A DNA stretch of 64,000 bases from Branchinecta lynchi (Eukaryota; Arthropoda; Branchiopoda; Anostraca; Branchinectidae). Both the position numbers and the translations under genes were made by a program. Below the pieces are notes generated by a model. The model did not search any database, was not told the origin of the DNA, and saw nothing but the letters and a program-made list of their open reading frames with translations. The DNA is taken from assembly GCA_023053575.1 (NCBI GenBank), contig JAKZAP010000006.1:15013280-15077279 (forward strand), read 5' to 3'. This document shows, one piece after another, positions 55,901 through 63,401 of the stretch (position 1 is its first letter; every line of letters begins with the position of its first letter).

Positions 55901-58575
55901 GCTACAATGTTGGGGCGTTATTGTGCTCGTGCTGGTGTTATGGCGGGATTTGTGTTGTCGCAGTTTCTTCCCGGTGCTCGAAATTCGTCGGGATCACCGT
56001 TGTGTCAGGGGCACTATCACACTTCCGTAGCGTCTTGCCGGATTTGGGCCGTTCGCTTGTAACCTAGTGTTGTTGTAGTTCCGCTTAATGGCATGCTGGA
56101 GAGATGGCCCCTAATAATCTTTTATGGGAATTATGGATCTTGTGAAATACTGGTAGTCAATGTTACTCTATGAAATTTATGGCATTTCTATAAAATTGCA
56201 TAGTCACTGCGAGCTTAATGATATTCTGCAAACGACGGACTTGTTCATTTAAGATTATCAACTTTGGGTATAAGAAGCACATGACGTCTAAAAGTGAGAT
56301 CACAACATGTTCTTATCTCGTGCCTATGGTTACAGCTACCTACGCGATCTAGAAGATGTTGTAATTCCCAAGTCTCCTAATATTTACACTGATGTCAGAC
56401 CCTTTCTTGAGTCTCTGAAGTGTGGCGAATGTTCTCGCACATTATTGACCAAAGCTAAGAATCTGTTTGTATTTCGGCCGCACACACCGCCTCAGTAGCA
56501 GGAAGTAGTCCTGTTTTACAAGCAAGTGGGAGTGCTAAGATGTTATCCCTAAAAGGCGTGATCACGAAATACGGGTTAACGAATACGGCTAGGAAACGGA
56601 CGAACCTGGATTATTGCACTCTCGATCCACCTGTTATTGACGCAAAGGTCAAAACTGTCCAGTCCAATGAACCAATCGGGAGAGGGTACAATACGTGAAG
56701 CCAGGGACACCTGAGAGAACAAGGGTTGGTCAGATCAAGGAATCAAAAGGCATCGCGACTCTATACGCGTGAAGTTTCCTCCATCTATTGATTTTCTAGC
56801 TTGCAAATTCCACCCTCTTGCAGTTTGTGGGAAATGATTAAAATTAACCGTCGGATACACAAGGAAGATGGCGACCCGTCCTCAGTCAACAGTTTTGTCA
56901 GCACCACACGAAAAGGCTGAGATTTGTTTCTTTGTATTCATGGTTTTGATGATGTCGTGGAAAACAGTCGGGAACTTGGTTCTAACGTGCAAGCTGCTTA
57001 TTGGCGAAGGCATGGCCTTATTTTCGTTTTCATTTAAGTCTCAGGCCACGGTGCTTTTTTTTAGACAGTCATGATTTTGTCCCTGTAAGGCGGAATGACG
57101 TCTTTTCAGAACCCTAGCTTGTCGCCTATAAACTTCCAGCCAATTAAACACACAGTCTTCCATCCCGCACCCCGTAAGCGAAAGTACGAGGAATCGACAA
57201 GACCAGCTGCGGTTGTTGGCCAGCAGAGCAACGCTCATTTGGAAAGTCATGCTCTGTCACTTGCAAAAAGAAAAAAAAAACAATGACTGTTTCATTGATA
57301 CATGTTACTAGTTGAGCGGCCACAGGAAATGGCTTGTAGTCTTAAGTGCATTGAGTGATATCAATAGCGTACGCCATAGTCACGCAAAAACTTTGCCGAC
57401 CGTCTCTTCGCCGATATTTGCAAGCAAATCACGAACGTCTCTTGGCCTCTCAGTCAATCTCATTCACCTCACGTAGGGCGTTGACACCTAAACCACTTTC
57501 CTAACACCTAATTAGTGTTTTCCTTATTTCTAAGCCATGCCGCAAAGAGGTGGAAACAGCACGGAGCGTGGAAGACATCGATACTGACCTTGGAGTGAAG
57601 ACCGTCTACAAAAAACTCAGCTTCGGTCTTTCCTTCTCCAGTCAATACTGGAGGAGCATTGAACTCGTCGTAGACGCCGCCGTCTCCCTGTGACTGCGAG
57701 TCCAGAACGTCCGTCCTTCCGGTCTCGCTGAACTCTTTGACTCCCTCTGTCGCCTGTGACCCAACTCGAAACAGAACATAGGAACTGTTGTGAGTACGAC
57801 CTGGAATACAGATCGTGTTTTGTCTCCTGACGTTTTACACGGTGCATGACGAGGAAAAATGGCGCAAAGCAAAAAGTTGGCCTACCGTCAAGCTGTCGTT
57901 TCCTGCAACTATTCTTCAGAGCGAGAGTAAGTGAAGCTGTTAACCTTAGGATTCGCAGGTGTTTTTGACACACGATGACTCATTCTCCATTTAGATCGCG
58001 TTAAATTATAGCCCGACAAGAAGCTGAGACGTCTTATAAGGGTTTCAACTTTTATAACGACCAATTAGGCAGAATGTACTGCTTTATTTGGGTCAATCAG
58101 CAATCGCTTGCGAGAGCTACTAATGTTTGTTTTTCTAAGACACCATATAAAGGACTCACTGAAGAGAATATTTCTGCTCAAATATCAAATAACTTTCTTC
58201 CATATTACCTTTCTAACTGTTAGCCAGAATTTGAAATTCACTTTGTGGTATTTATCTTCTTTAAGAATAGGGACAACTGAAGAGGGGTAACGGAAGAAAC
58301 AGAAAATTTGTCTTACCGATAAGCTTGGACCACTGAGCAGGTGGTCTCCATTCAGGATACTGCTTGGGAAAGACTTCCCTTGACCAATGGGTTAATAAAG
58401 TCACTTTGAAAACAGTCAATCTATCGTGATCACAACTGGACGTGGCATCACCTCGAACAACCTGCACCTTATCTTTCCTATCTGACGACCTCCTTGGCCG
58501 GCTCTGGGCCATCGATATCATTGTTAACAGAAATAAAGCGACGAGAAATTTACTTGTTCTCTTCTCACAACACAT
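28096..58575 (-). CDS. Spondin (mindin/SPON2-like): secreted Spondin_N + TSP1 protein
   Basis: Joined exons, 5' to 3': 58575-58317, 57800-57589, 56710-56606, 40728-40549, 31284-30924, 28307-28096 (1329 nt, 442 residues). All junctions are GT-AG and in phase. Residues 1-25 form a signal peptide (hydrophobic core FLVALFLLTMI). Spondin_N runs from Cys48 to about 252, with THWSREVFPKQYPEWRPPAQ, KLIGRTHN, SPDWFIGLDS, Cys180 and DAGTDSGFTF. Residues 253-372 form a lysine-rich linker. A thrombospondin type-1 repeat (383-435) has six cysteines and a WSEW mannosylation motif. There is no Reelin domain and only one TSP1, as in SPON2, but vertebrate SPON2 is about 330 residues, so the linker is extra. 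Spondins act in the extracellular matrix in cell adhesion and guidance. The function here is inferred. Confidence 0.93.
28900..29230 (+). repeat. Partial copy of the hAT-like element interior (24437-25038)
   Basis: TTTAAAACTAGG, GTGAGAAAATCAGCG and AGGTTGC recur in the order seen at 24590-24880. Confidence 0.55.
29450..29824. mobile_element. MITE rich in GCGTTGCG words
   Basis: CTTTCACATTGACGT at the left and the complement of CTTTCACACTGAGCTACGT at the right form imperfect ends. GCGCTGCGTA-type words cluster near both ends. Confidence 0.5.
29996..30660 (-). mobile_element. Second copy of the 6602-7084 element, with an internal insertion
   Basis: TTAAAGCACAATGGACACTT at the left and ATTGAACTTTAA at the right are the complement of the ends at 6602-7084. 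About 190 bp (roughly 30198-30390) are not in the other copy. In intron 5 of spondin. Confidence 0.75.
30924..31284 (-). CDS. Spondin exon 5 (lysine-rich linker)
   Basis: 120 codons plus one base, with acceptor TACATTTCAG and donor GAAA|GTAAGT. It starts VKEYELSDSSVNKVSF. The second half is dense in Lys (KPSKPKAKKHEK, KAKKKNQGRTKKHQKREKK) and is predicted to be disordered. It could bind sulfated glycans, by inference from charge only. The open frame continues past the donor to 30715, but splicing at GTAAGT joins the TSP1 exon in frame. Confidence 0.88.
31285..31799 (-). other. Spondin intron, nothing recognised
   Basis: No repeat or coding sequence seen. Confidence 0.45.
31808..32352. mobile_element. 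hAT-like MITE carrying a LINE tail inside
   Basis: The flanks GCTATAAA (31800-31807) and GCTAGAAA (32353-32360) match at 7 of 8. The interior matches 11618-11928. About 31935-32148 is an insert that ends ATTGAATTGAAATTGAATTGAA, with GGCTTGTCCGTTAT before it, as CR1-like LINE 3' ends do. Confidence 0.75.
32353..34020. other. Spondin intron, mostly unassigned
   Basis: The only repeat noticed is TTTCCGGTTAGCAACTA, present at 33090 and 33354. No coding similarity. Confidence 0.4.
34022..34265 (+). pseudogene. LINE reverse transcriptase C-terminal remnant with 3' tail
   Basis: WSFKNRIVEYWNNLPENFVN and FKAGVDRHLAE are the usual last residues of CR1/L2-like LINE ORF2, ending in a TAA. The sequence then runs to a (TTA)n tail at 34241-34262. 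Everything upstream is missing. Confidence 0.75.
35205..35382 (+). mobile_element. Probable LINE 3' tail with pyrimidine tract
   Basis: It follows a 55-base TTTCT-rich tract and ends TAATATCTAATCTAATCTA, a short-repeat tail like that at 39240-39270. No protein. Confidence 0.4.
35383..36715. other. Spondin intron, nothing recognised
   Basis: GTAGCTAGCTAATATTAGCTAC (near 36471-36492) is a near palindrome. No other structure stands out. Confidence 0.4.
36720..36990 (+). repeat. Copy of the 15220-15440 family
   Basis: GACAGTCTAGTTACCCCTCAC, AATGCGTTACTTCAG and TTTGTGGTACCTTTATG match that family. Confidence 0.6.
37125..37705 (+). repeat. 24-bp minisatellite (GGAATCTACCGGAATTTnnCTCAG)
   Basis: About 24 diverged units. 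Because the period is a multiple of three and stops are rare, all three + frames stay open for over 100 codons here (repeats of ESTGI / NLPEF / GIYRN). The open frames follow from the repeat and are not evidence of a gene. Confidence 0.85.
37931..37963 (+). repeat. 33-base poly-C tract
   Basis: Uninterrupted C33 between the minisatellite region and the next repeat. Its length may be affected by sequencing. Confidence 0.9.
37965..38222 (-). repeat. Inverted copy of the 43690-43955 family
   Basis: The complement holds AAGTTTAACT, GACGTTCAATAT, TTCTACTATGACGCAGAAAA and GGCTTTTCCAATG, as at 43690 and 59725. Confidence 0.6.
38811..39401. mobile_element. Element with CGAGGGGTCGACGACTCT ends, 8-bp duplication, filled with 20-bp repeats
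   Basis: The element proper is 38899-39393. The 18-bp ends are perfect inverted repeats, and TCTTCATG flanks it exactly (38891-38898 and 39394-39401). Inside are two arrays of a 20-bp unit, ACCATTCCGGATTATTCCTA (about 38930-39020 and 39276-39356), separated by what looks like a LINE tail. To its left is a hairpin with a 16-bp perfect stem, AAAAGCATCTGCTGAC (38825-38840 and 38870-38885). An 8-bp duplication fits hAT or other 8-bp superfamilies. No transposase. Confidence 0.8.
39402..40548. other. Spondin intron, nothing recognised
   Basis: Short open frames only, none with a recognised domain. Confidence 0.4.
40549..40728 (-). CDS. Spondin exon 4 (DAGTDSGFTF)
   Basis: 60 codons in phase 0, with acceptor TTTCCAG and donor AAG|GTAAGA. 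Contains VDPIDAGTDSGFTFTAPNW and HPANSFHYP, the C-terminal part of Spondin_N. It is isolated by a 15.9-kb intron on one side and a 9.3-kb intron on the other. Confidence 0.94.
41120..42520 (+). mobile_element. GGGATCCC / 137-bp family copy, split by a LINE
   Basis: It begins GGTTCCTAAAACGTAAGTGG, then CGACAACTCTCGAAGGGAAT and TTGATGAAACTTGG. The copy is interrupted at about 41510, and the 137-bp unit resumes at 42409 (GTTCGATTTAGAGGTAAGAAG). Confidence 0.75.
41512..42406 (-). pseudogene. LINE 3' fragment: reverse transcriptase C-terminal region
   Basis: The - strand open frame of 215 residues has AKYLGLIIHETLSFKNHVAW, RLLYFSMVHPYILYCANVW and VLQNHALRILSG, the region after the palm domain in Jockey/CR1-type RTs. 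No catalytic motifs remain, so it is 5'-truncated. It ends in stop and a (CT)n tail, with AAGA on both sides as a possible target duplication. A run of 17 C (41836-41852) encodes a Gly stretch and shows slippage. It differs from the 21335 LINE. Confidence 0.85.
42530..42720 (-). repeat. Fragment of the hAT-like interior, inverted
   Basis: TTTCTAAAACC, AATTTCGTACGGTACATCCTA and ACGCTGATTTTCTCAC are the complement of 24770-24860. Confidence 0.65.
42722..43350 (-). mobile_element. GGGATCCC / 137-bp family, short complete copy
   Basis: It runs from its 5' end at about 43345 (TTTTGGGATCCC) to its 3' end at 42735 (GATGGGATCCCAAAAATC), with about one 137-bp unit. Confidence 0.75.
43690..43955 (+). 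repeat. Interspersed repeat (second copy 59725-59985)
   Basis: TTATTTTTGTGTCATTTAAT, ATCTGCTCTAGTTATGACGT and TTCTACTATGACG match 59750-59890 closely along 250 bp. Confidence 0.75.
43959..45010 (-). mobile_element. GGGATCCC / 137-bp family, copy with six tandem units
   Basis: CTTCTTAC junctions at 44347, 44484, 44621, 44758 and 44895 are each 137 bp apart. Each unit holds a CCGGAC ... GTCCGG hairpin. The 3' end is at 43959; the 5' part stops at about 45010. Confidence 0.85.
45320..46320 (+). mobile_element. GGGATCCC / 137-bp family, copy in opposite orientation
   Basis: It starts TTTTTGGGATCCCAAAACG. GGTAAGAAG recurs at about 45577, 45713, 45849 and 45986 (136-137 bp apart). The end matches the complement of 44010-44100. 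Together with 43959-45010 it forms a head-to-head inverted repeat of about 1 kb. Confidence 0.85.
46321..46980. other. Spondin intron, nothing recognised
   Basis: No supported feature. Confidence 0.4.
46984..47562 (+). repeat. 97-bp satellite, six copies
   Basis: Units start (GACTACAGGATTAGCCTGGT) at 46984, 47080, 47177, 47274, 47371 and 47468. The inner ones are almost identical, with alternating ATTATATT/ATTACATT; the first and last are more diverged. Confidence 0.93.
47563..49575. other. Spondin intron, no gene recognised
   Basis: Short open frames (such as 48064-48246 and 48619-48858) have no recognised domain. Confidence 0.4.
49580..49725 (+). mobile_element. LINE 3' tail
   Basis: CAGCTTGTCCGTGTTATGG, then AATAAAACTGAACTGATTGAA, matches the kind of 3' end inserted at 31935-32148. 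Confidence 0.45.
50935..51890 (+). mobile_element. GGGATCCC / 137-bp family copy hosting foldback copy E
   Basis: It starts TCTGGGATCCCAAAATGTAA and ends TTTTTGGGATCCCATCGAAA. The foldback 51152-51273 interrupts it, duplicating AATTAAAGGGCAA. Confidence 0.85.
51130..51286 (+). mobile_element. Hammerhead-family foldback, copy E (deleted derivative)
   Basis: AATTAAAGGGCAA (51130-51142 and 51274-51286) is part of a direct repeat of about 22 bp flanking it. The arms 51183-51227 and 51231-51275 are a perfect 45-bp inverted repeat around a 3-base loop. It has the same left end (TTTGAGCCCAAGCTGACTTT) and arms as copy A, but the ribozyme and middle are lost. Confidence 0.85.
51895..53080. other. Spondin intron, AT-rich, nothing recognised
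   Basis: 52080-52500 is strongly AT-rich. A - strand open stretch at 52691-52950 has no recognised domain. Confidence 0.4.
53086..54910. mobile_element. Transposon with CAATGTTGCCAGAT ends, holding a GGGATCCC-family copy
   Basis: CAATGTTGCCAGAT at the left is the near-complement of ATCTGGCAACACTG at the right. The flanking 8-mers CGTTAGAT and CGTAATGT match only partly. It belongs with the other GTTGCCA-ended elements. Confidence 0.55.
53190..54615 (+). mobile_element. GGGATCCC / 137-bp family, diverged copy
   Basis: It starts TTTTTTGGGATCCCAAAATG and ends TTTTTGGGATCCCATTGAAA. 137-bp-unit remnants are at 53440-53680 and 54180-54300. A non-family stretch lies around 53690-53960. Confidence 0.7.
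55230..55343. mobile_element. Small MITE with AAGTGGGTCCT ends
   Basis: AAGTGGGTCCTCCACTGG at the left, CCAGGAAGGACCCACTT at the right. A relative is at 15475-15605. Confidence 0.7.
55344..56605. other. Spondin intron, nothing recognised
   Basis: Short open frames only. Confidence 0.4.
56606..56710 (-). CDS. Spondin exon 3 (35 codons, SPDWFIG motif)
   Basis: The acceptor is TTCTCTCAG. VSLASRIVPSPDWFIGLDSF is the most conserved spondin stretch. The exon ends WIESAIIQ at CAG|GTTCGT, an unusual donor, but joining to exon 4 gives the exact spacing W-x12-AG expected for the family. Confidence 0.9.
56711..57588 (-). other. Spondin intron 2, no repeat recognised
   Basis: Open frames at 56868-57286 on both strands show no family resemblance. 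Confidence 0.4.
57589..57800 (-). CDS. Spondin exon 2
   Basis: The acceptor is TATTCCAG and the donor AAG|GTCAGT. Reads (G)RTHNSSYVLFRVGSQATE to VDGLHSK, residues 88-157. EGVKEFSETG and FNAPPV are conserved Spondin_N segments. Confidence 0.92.
58317..58575 (-). CDS. Spondin exon 1 (signal peptide, start of Spondin_N)
   Basis: I chose the ATG at 58575-58573 because it begins MCCEKRTSKFLVALFLLTMI, a good signal peptide, and has A at -3. The frame is open further upstream to 58680, but that adds a poor N-terminus. The exon ends SKLI plus one base before donor GTAAGA. Confidence 0.92.
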
Positions 58576-59720
58576 GTTTATGATAAGCACAGGTACAGTA
58601 GACTGATAGAAAACACGTAGAAACAAGAGCTTATGACCTCGCTTTGGAACACCACACACTAGTGTTGTGCGAGCGACCACTGCTTGTCCATCTTAGCTGC
58701 AACAGACTCGGGAAGGGCAAAGAGACCGCGAAACCTCGGCTTGTCGTACCTCTCTCTCCTCGCGAGCCAGCAACAACAAACAGTGGTAATGAGTATGACA
58801 ATAGCAGTGATTTTTCGCGAGAAAAATAAAGCGGAAGGAAATGGGACAGACGAGCAAAATGCAAAATTAATCTCCACAATTTTATTAGTTCAATGACAAT
58901 ACTGAAGCTTGCTGTAGGTCGTTGGCCCAGGTTCAACCTTCATTCGACACAAGCGGAGTTCGTTGAACCTCTACTGCAAAATAAAATAGGACACATTATC
59001 AGCGAAAGGAATATTGTACAATTCACAAATATGCTATTCTTCTTAGAAAGCTAGAAATATTCACAGAACTACATTTTCGTCTACATCAATAAATTGAAAG
59101 TGATGAAGAGTATTGTATTTGGCCGAACACAAAATAAAAAGGGAGGATTTAGTGGTTTCTTCTATTGTTGATCAAACTTCGTTTTTGTGTGAATTATCAT
59201 GACTCGAGAATTTGGCTGAATCTCCAAATTGGCTTAGTTTTTAACTTCATAAATCCGATAATCGTGGAATATGTATTACATGGGTCGTTCAATTATTTCG
59301 TAGTTCAGTTATGATGCAATGCTTCCAAAATCGGCATAATTCAATTTCCGGGGAACAAGTTACCGCGGTAGTTTTTCCTTCTGAAGACGGTTTTTGACGG
59401 TAAGAAAAACTCCGAACAGCACAACTCAAACGAGTTCCCTTACACTGCCAAGGTCAAGCGAGTGGCTTCATTTTAGGACGCCCAGCGGAATATACACGTA
59501 GCTCAAATTTAGGCTCAGACACGCAAGATAGTGTGCTATCCTACCGGGCCTCCAGGACGAACAAGGTAAGAAGGTTTGAAGGGAAAGAGGATATTCCCTA
59601 GGGTGAATATTTATTTACTTCCTCGGTCCTGTTAGTACAGTAAAAAGTTACCTTTGTGGATTCTGTCAAAACTGACCACCTGATGCTGAAAGTAGCAGCA
59701 TTTTCTCCTTCATGGAGCCG
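58576..59720. other. Upstream region of spondin
   Basis: This should hold the 5' UTR and promoter, but I see no clear TATA box or initiator. There are several overlapping short open frames without recognised domains. Confidence 0.4.
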
Positions 59721-59724
59721 TTTT

Positions 59725-59985
59725 ACCCTTAAAGTTTAGCTGAAAAGCCAACTTATTTTTGTGTCATTTAATCGAATTCACTGAATTATTTGGATTCTGC
59801 TACGGTATTTTTTTGATTTTCCACCATCTGCTCTAGTTATGACGTTGACAATATCTGCAGCTATCCCCACAACGTAAATTCTACTATGACGCGGAAAATT
59901 TTAATCTCAACACATATGCGGCTTTTTAATGGGCAGTGTTGAGCTTGGTGACGACTGCTTAATGCCGGAAAAAAAAAAAATCATA
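59725..59985 (+). repeat. Copy of the 43690-43955 family
   Basis: The word order is the same as there, with most positions matching by eye. Ends in an A run. Confidence 0.75.
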
Positions 59986-59999
59986 ATCTTTCTCGTATA

Positions 60000-60002
<3 letters not shown>

Positions 60003-60037
<35 letters not shown>
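60003..60037 (+). repeat. (TA)n microsatellite
   Basis: An uninterrupted AT dinucleotide run of 35 bases. Confidence 0.95.
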
Positions 60038-60040
<3 letters not shown>

Positions 60041-60044
60041 AGAT

Positions 60045-60200
60045 AGAGGTACCACAAATCACATGAAAATTCCACTATTTGAAAAAGGAATATTCGTGAG
60101 TAGCGGAACAACGAAGCAACGCATTTTCAGCAGGTCTTCAAGCCAATTTAAGTGTACGAGTCATGACTCATGGGTAACTAGATGTTTTATGCCAGCCCTT
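60045..60200 (-). repeat. Inverted copy of the 15220/36720 family
   Basis: AGGTACCACAAATC, AAGCAACGCATTTTCAGC and GGGTAACTAGAT are the complement of words there. Confidence 0.6.
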
Positions 60201-60814
60201 TTCGGTTGTGTAAAGCCTATTCGGTCGCTAAAATTATTTTCACGTAATTCATTTTCTTCCCGGAATCGCACCAGTCGGATACCGTGCACAAATTTTATCC
60301 TGGTCGGGAATCGAACGCTTGAGATTTGACAATCTGAACGCCAACGACGTCAAAAATCCGAAATTTTCTGATTAAGCCATGCACTTAAATTTTGCGTTTC
60401 GGAGTGCAAAATCATCCAGTTTCTGAAAACATGCCGTCACAAACTTCCCTAACAAAATAAAAATGTAGCTGGGTGAACAGAAATGGACATATTCTGGTTA
60501 GCTACTGATTGTACAATTTAATTACTGCAAAAAATCGCAAGATGTACCTTGATCAAAGACATTTGATATTCTCGCCGCTCGCCAAAGAGTTTCTTTGAAG
60601 TCATACCAACCGGTAGCCGGTAGGCCCCAGAGAAAAATAATGGTCAAGACGTTTGCTTTCCATGCATAGAAAACTGGCCTTACTCGTAACGCCACCCATT
60701 AAGCTCGGGACACTTAAAGCGAGACAAACTTGCGGGCTTAGAAAATTTCTAGTAGATTCAGTAGAGGTAAGCTGCGATCTGCACACATCGATGTAATAGG
60801 TCTGGATGTATCTT

Positions 60815-62438
60815 TTTATGGAACTTGCCCTTCGGCCAAGTGCCATATAGCGATCGCAATTTCTGTCGGTCTGTCGGTCGGTCCGGGTTTTGCTAGTTCG
60901 GGCACTTCTACATAAGCTAGGACGATGAAACTTGGCAGGCATATCAGGGACCCCAAACGATTAAGTTGGAACTAGTAATTTCCCCGCTCCGACCATCGTT
61001 GGGGGAGTGGAGGGAGGGGGAATTCGGAATCTTGAGGAATTTATAAATTTTGAACGGGTGAACGGATAGCAATGAAATATGATAATTGGAGATAACTCGT
61101 GCCTCAGACGACTTACTTAAAATCCGGACCGGATCCGGTTACTTTGGGGGGAGATGGAGAGGGAAACCGGAAATCTTGAGAACAAGCACAAGTTCTAGAT
61201 ACATCCTTGACACAACCGGACCGGATTCGGGCACTGTGGGGGGAGTGGTGGGGGGGGGGGGGGTACTAGGACGATGAAATTTGGTAGGCATATCACGGAC
61301 CCGAACAGACTGCCTTAAGAATAGTCGTTTCCCCGATCCGACCATCATAGGGGGAGTGGAGGGATGGGGAATCCAAAAACTAGTAACATGCATAACTTTG
61401 GAAGGGGTAATCGGACGTGCACGAACCTTGACAAGTGTCAAAAACAAGTGCCTCAGCTGTTCCTTTTCAAATCCGGACCGGGTACGATACCTGGGGTGGG
61501 GGAGGGACTGGAAGGGGGCACCGGAAATCTTCTGAAAGGCTCAGATTCGAGGGATCGGGGTGGAACTTGGTGGGAAGAACAAACTTAAACCCTAGATACA
61601 TTAATGACAAAACAGGACTGTATCGTGTCACGGTGGGGGTAGTTGGAGGGGGTTTACCGGAATTCCAGTGATCTCGAGTTAGGGTACTTCCAGATGTGCT
61701 AGGTCGATGAAACTTGGCAGGCATTTTAGAAATTCTACCATATTGACATGCAAATAGTCCCTTCCCCGATCCGATCATCGCGGGGGGAGTAGAGGGGTGG
61801 GGAATACGGGATCTAGTGACATTCACAACTTTGGAATAGGTGATCGGACGTGCATGAAACTTGGTAAGTATCAAGTGTCTTGGATGTTCAGTTTCAAGTC
61901 TGGACCGGATCTAATCACTGGGAGGGGGGAACTGGAGGGGGCACGGGAAATCTCGTAAATCGCTTAAAGTCGAGGCATCGGAGTTGGACTTGGTTGGAAG
62001 AGTAAGCGTAAACCCTAGATGCATTCCTCACAAAACAGGACGGGATCGTGTCACGGTGGGGGAAGTGGAGGGGGTTTCGCGGAATTCCGGTGATCTCGAG
62101 CTAGGTTGCTTTCAGATGTGCTAGGACCATGAAACTTGGCAGGCCAATTAGGGACACTAACATACTGACTTGAAAATAGTCCCTTCCCCGATACCATCGT
62201 TGGGGGAGTAGAGGGATGGTGAATCCGGAATCAGGTGGCATTCATAACTTAGGAACGGGTGATCGGACGTGCATGAAACTTGACAAGTGTCAAGAACGAG
62301 TGTCTCAAATCTTCAGTTTCAAGTCCGGTGTGGGTCTGATCACTGAGGGGGGCGGGGGTTGCTGCAGGAAGACAAACTGACAATCATGCTAACTGTTCCG
62401 ACAAGTGCCATACGAGCTTTCAGCTCTTATTTTTTTTG
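60815..62438 (+). mobile_element. 1.62-kb G-rich element of the ATGGCACTTG family
   Basis: The left hairpin is TTTATGGAACTTG ... CAAGTGCCATATAGCGATC. The right end is CAAGTGCCATACGAGC with a GAGCTTTCAGCTC hairpin (62414-62426). Inside, GATGAAACTTGGCAGGC and ATCGGACGTGCATGAAACTT recur about every 420 bp, each unit with G-rich runs. It matches 8999-10457 from end to end in layout. Confidence 0.75.
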
Positions 62439-62600
62439 CAGTGCTCGGAATATGGAGTTATTGGAGCCAGTGAAACTCAACCAGCATGACTGATTGAGTT
62501 TCAGTGGGGAAGTTCCTTATCGCTACTGGTGCTAGTGTTGCTGCTATTCGAATGTGTGTAACTGTTTCCAAGTCTTGTCGCTACTCCCTTGTGTTATTTT
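62433..62600 (+). repeat. Copy of the 2041-2240 repeat
   Basis: See the words listed for 2041. It follows directly on the G-rich element. Confidence 0.55.
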
Positions 62601-63012
62601 GCTCTGGTTGGCCCTCTACGTAGTTTAATAGGAAATACTTTTTGTGTAATCAAAGACTTTCATTTCATTTGAAAACAAACTAAAAAGACAAGTATAAAAC
62701 CGCTGACAGATAGAAAATGATGTCATGTGTGCTGTAATATTAACCCCCCATTCCAAAATATTTCCTTTCTTGCACATACTGTAGCATTTGATTTCTTTAT
62801 CCCACAATGAACCCCTCATTAGCTCCCAGACGGCAATTAGTTTGTTTCTGGATTTACCGGACAGGCTTACCGTTATGAAGTTCGACCTAACCAGCCGGGG
62901 CAAAAAATTAACAGCATTTCTTGTTTCAGGATACTTGGAATCTGTCTGTGTCCAGTAATATCCTTGACTTGTGTTTCACGGGTTCCGGCCGAACTCTTAA
63001 TCCCAGCTAAAC

Positions 63013-63401
63013 AGTTTCTAGTACATATTCTTTGAGCCCAAGCTGACTTTGAAACATTTATTCAAACAATGTTTATAACGGATACGTCAGCTCTGATTTT
63101 TCATCAGCAATATTTCGGCCCTTCTTGGCAAGGGTCCTCGTCAGGCTGTCAATCTTCTTGTTCAACTTCGGGGAAGGAAACAAACCTGTAATAAATAACT
63201 GAAGCTTCTACCGACTATAAATATCTTATTAAGGTAAATTATCTTCAAGTACCAGTATAATGAAAAAACTAGTCCTGAGATTTAATTTTTGACAACGACG
63301 CTGTTTTTGCTGCATGATTGGGGCGATGAAATATTGCTGATGAAAAATCAGAGCTGACGTATCCGTTATAAACATTGTTTGAATAAATAGTTTCTAGTAC
63401 A
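63013..63401 (+). mobile_element. Hammerhead-family foldback element, copy A (most complete)
   Basis: The element 63026-63388 (363 bp) is flanked by a perfect 13-bp duplication AGTTTCTAGTACA (63013-63025 and 63389-63401). The arms of about 60 bp (TTCAAACAATGTTTATAACG, GATACGTCAGCTCTG, TTTTTCATCAGCAATATTTC and complements) are nearly perfect. The middle holds the hammerhead-like motif and GGAAACAAACCTGTAATAAAT. No protein is encoded. Short length, no open frame and a variable-length duplication fit a non-autonomous retroelement. Confidence 0.85.
63105..63148 (-). ncRNA. Candidate hammerhead self-cleaving ribozyme
   Basis: The - strand reads: CAGC (helix I), CTGACGA (core), a 21-nt helix II hairpin of seven pairs with one bulged A (GGACCCTT / AAGGGCC), GAAA (core), the helix III palindrome within ATAT, a U at the cleavage position, then GCTG pairing with CAGC. 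Every invariant core base of the family is present. The four-base self-complementary helix III would close only between two molecules, as proposed for Penelope-like and retrozyme hammerheads. Activity is not shown by sequence alone. Confidence 0.65.

Noticed and set aside
61139..61874. Open frames on both strands with proline/glycine runs
   Set aside because: Translations of the G-rich repeat; no protein family.
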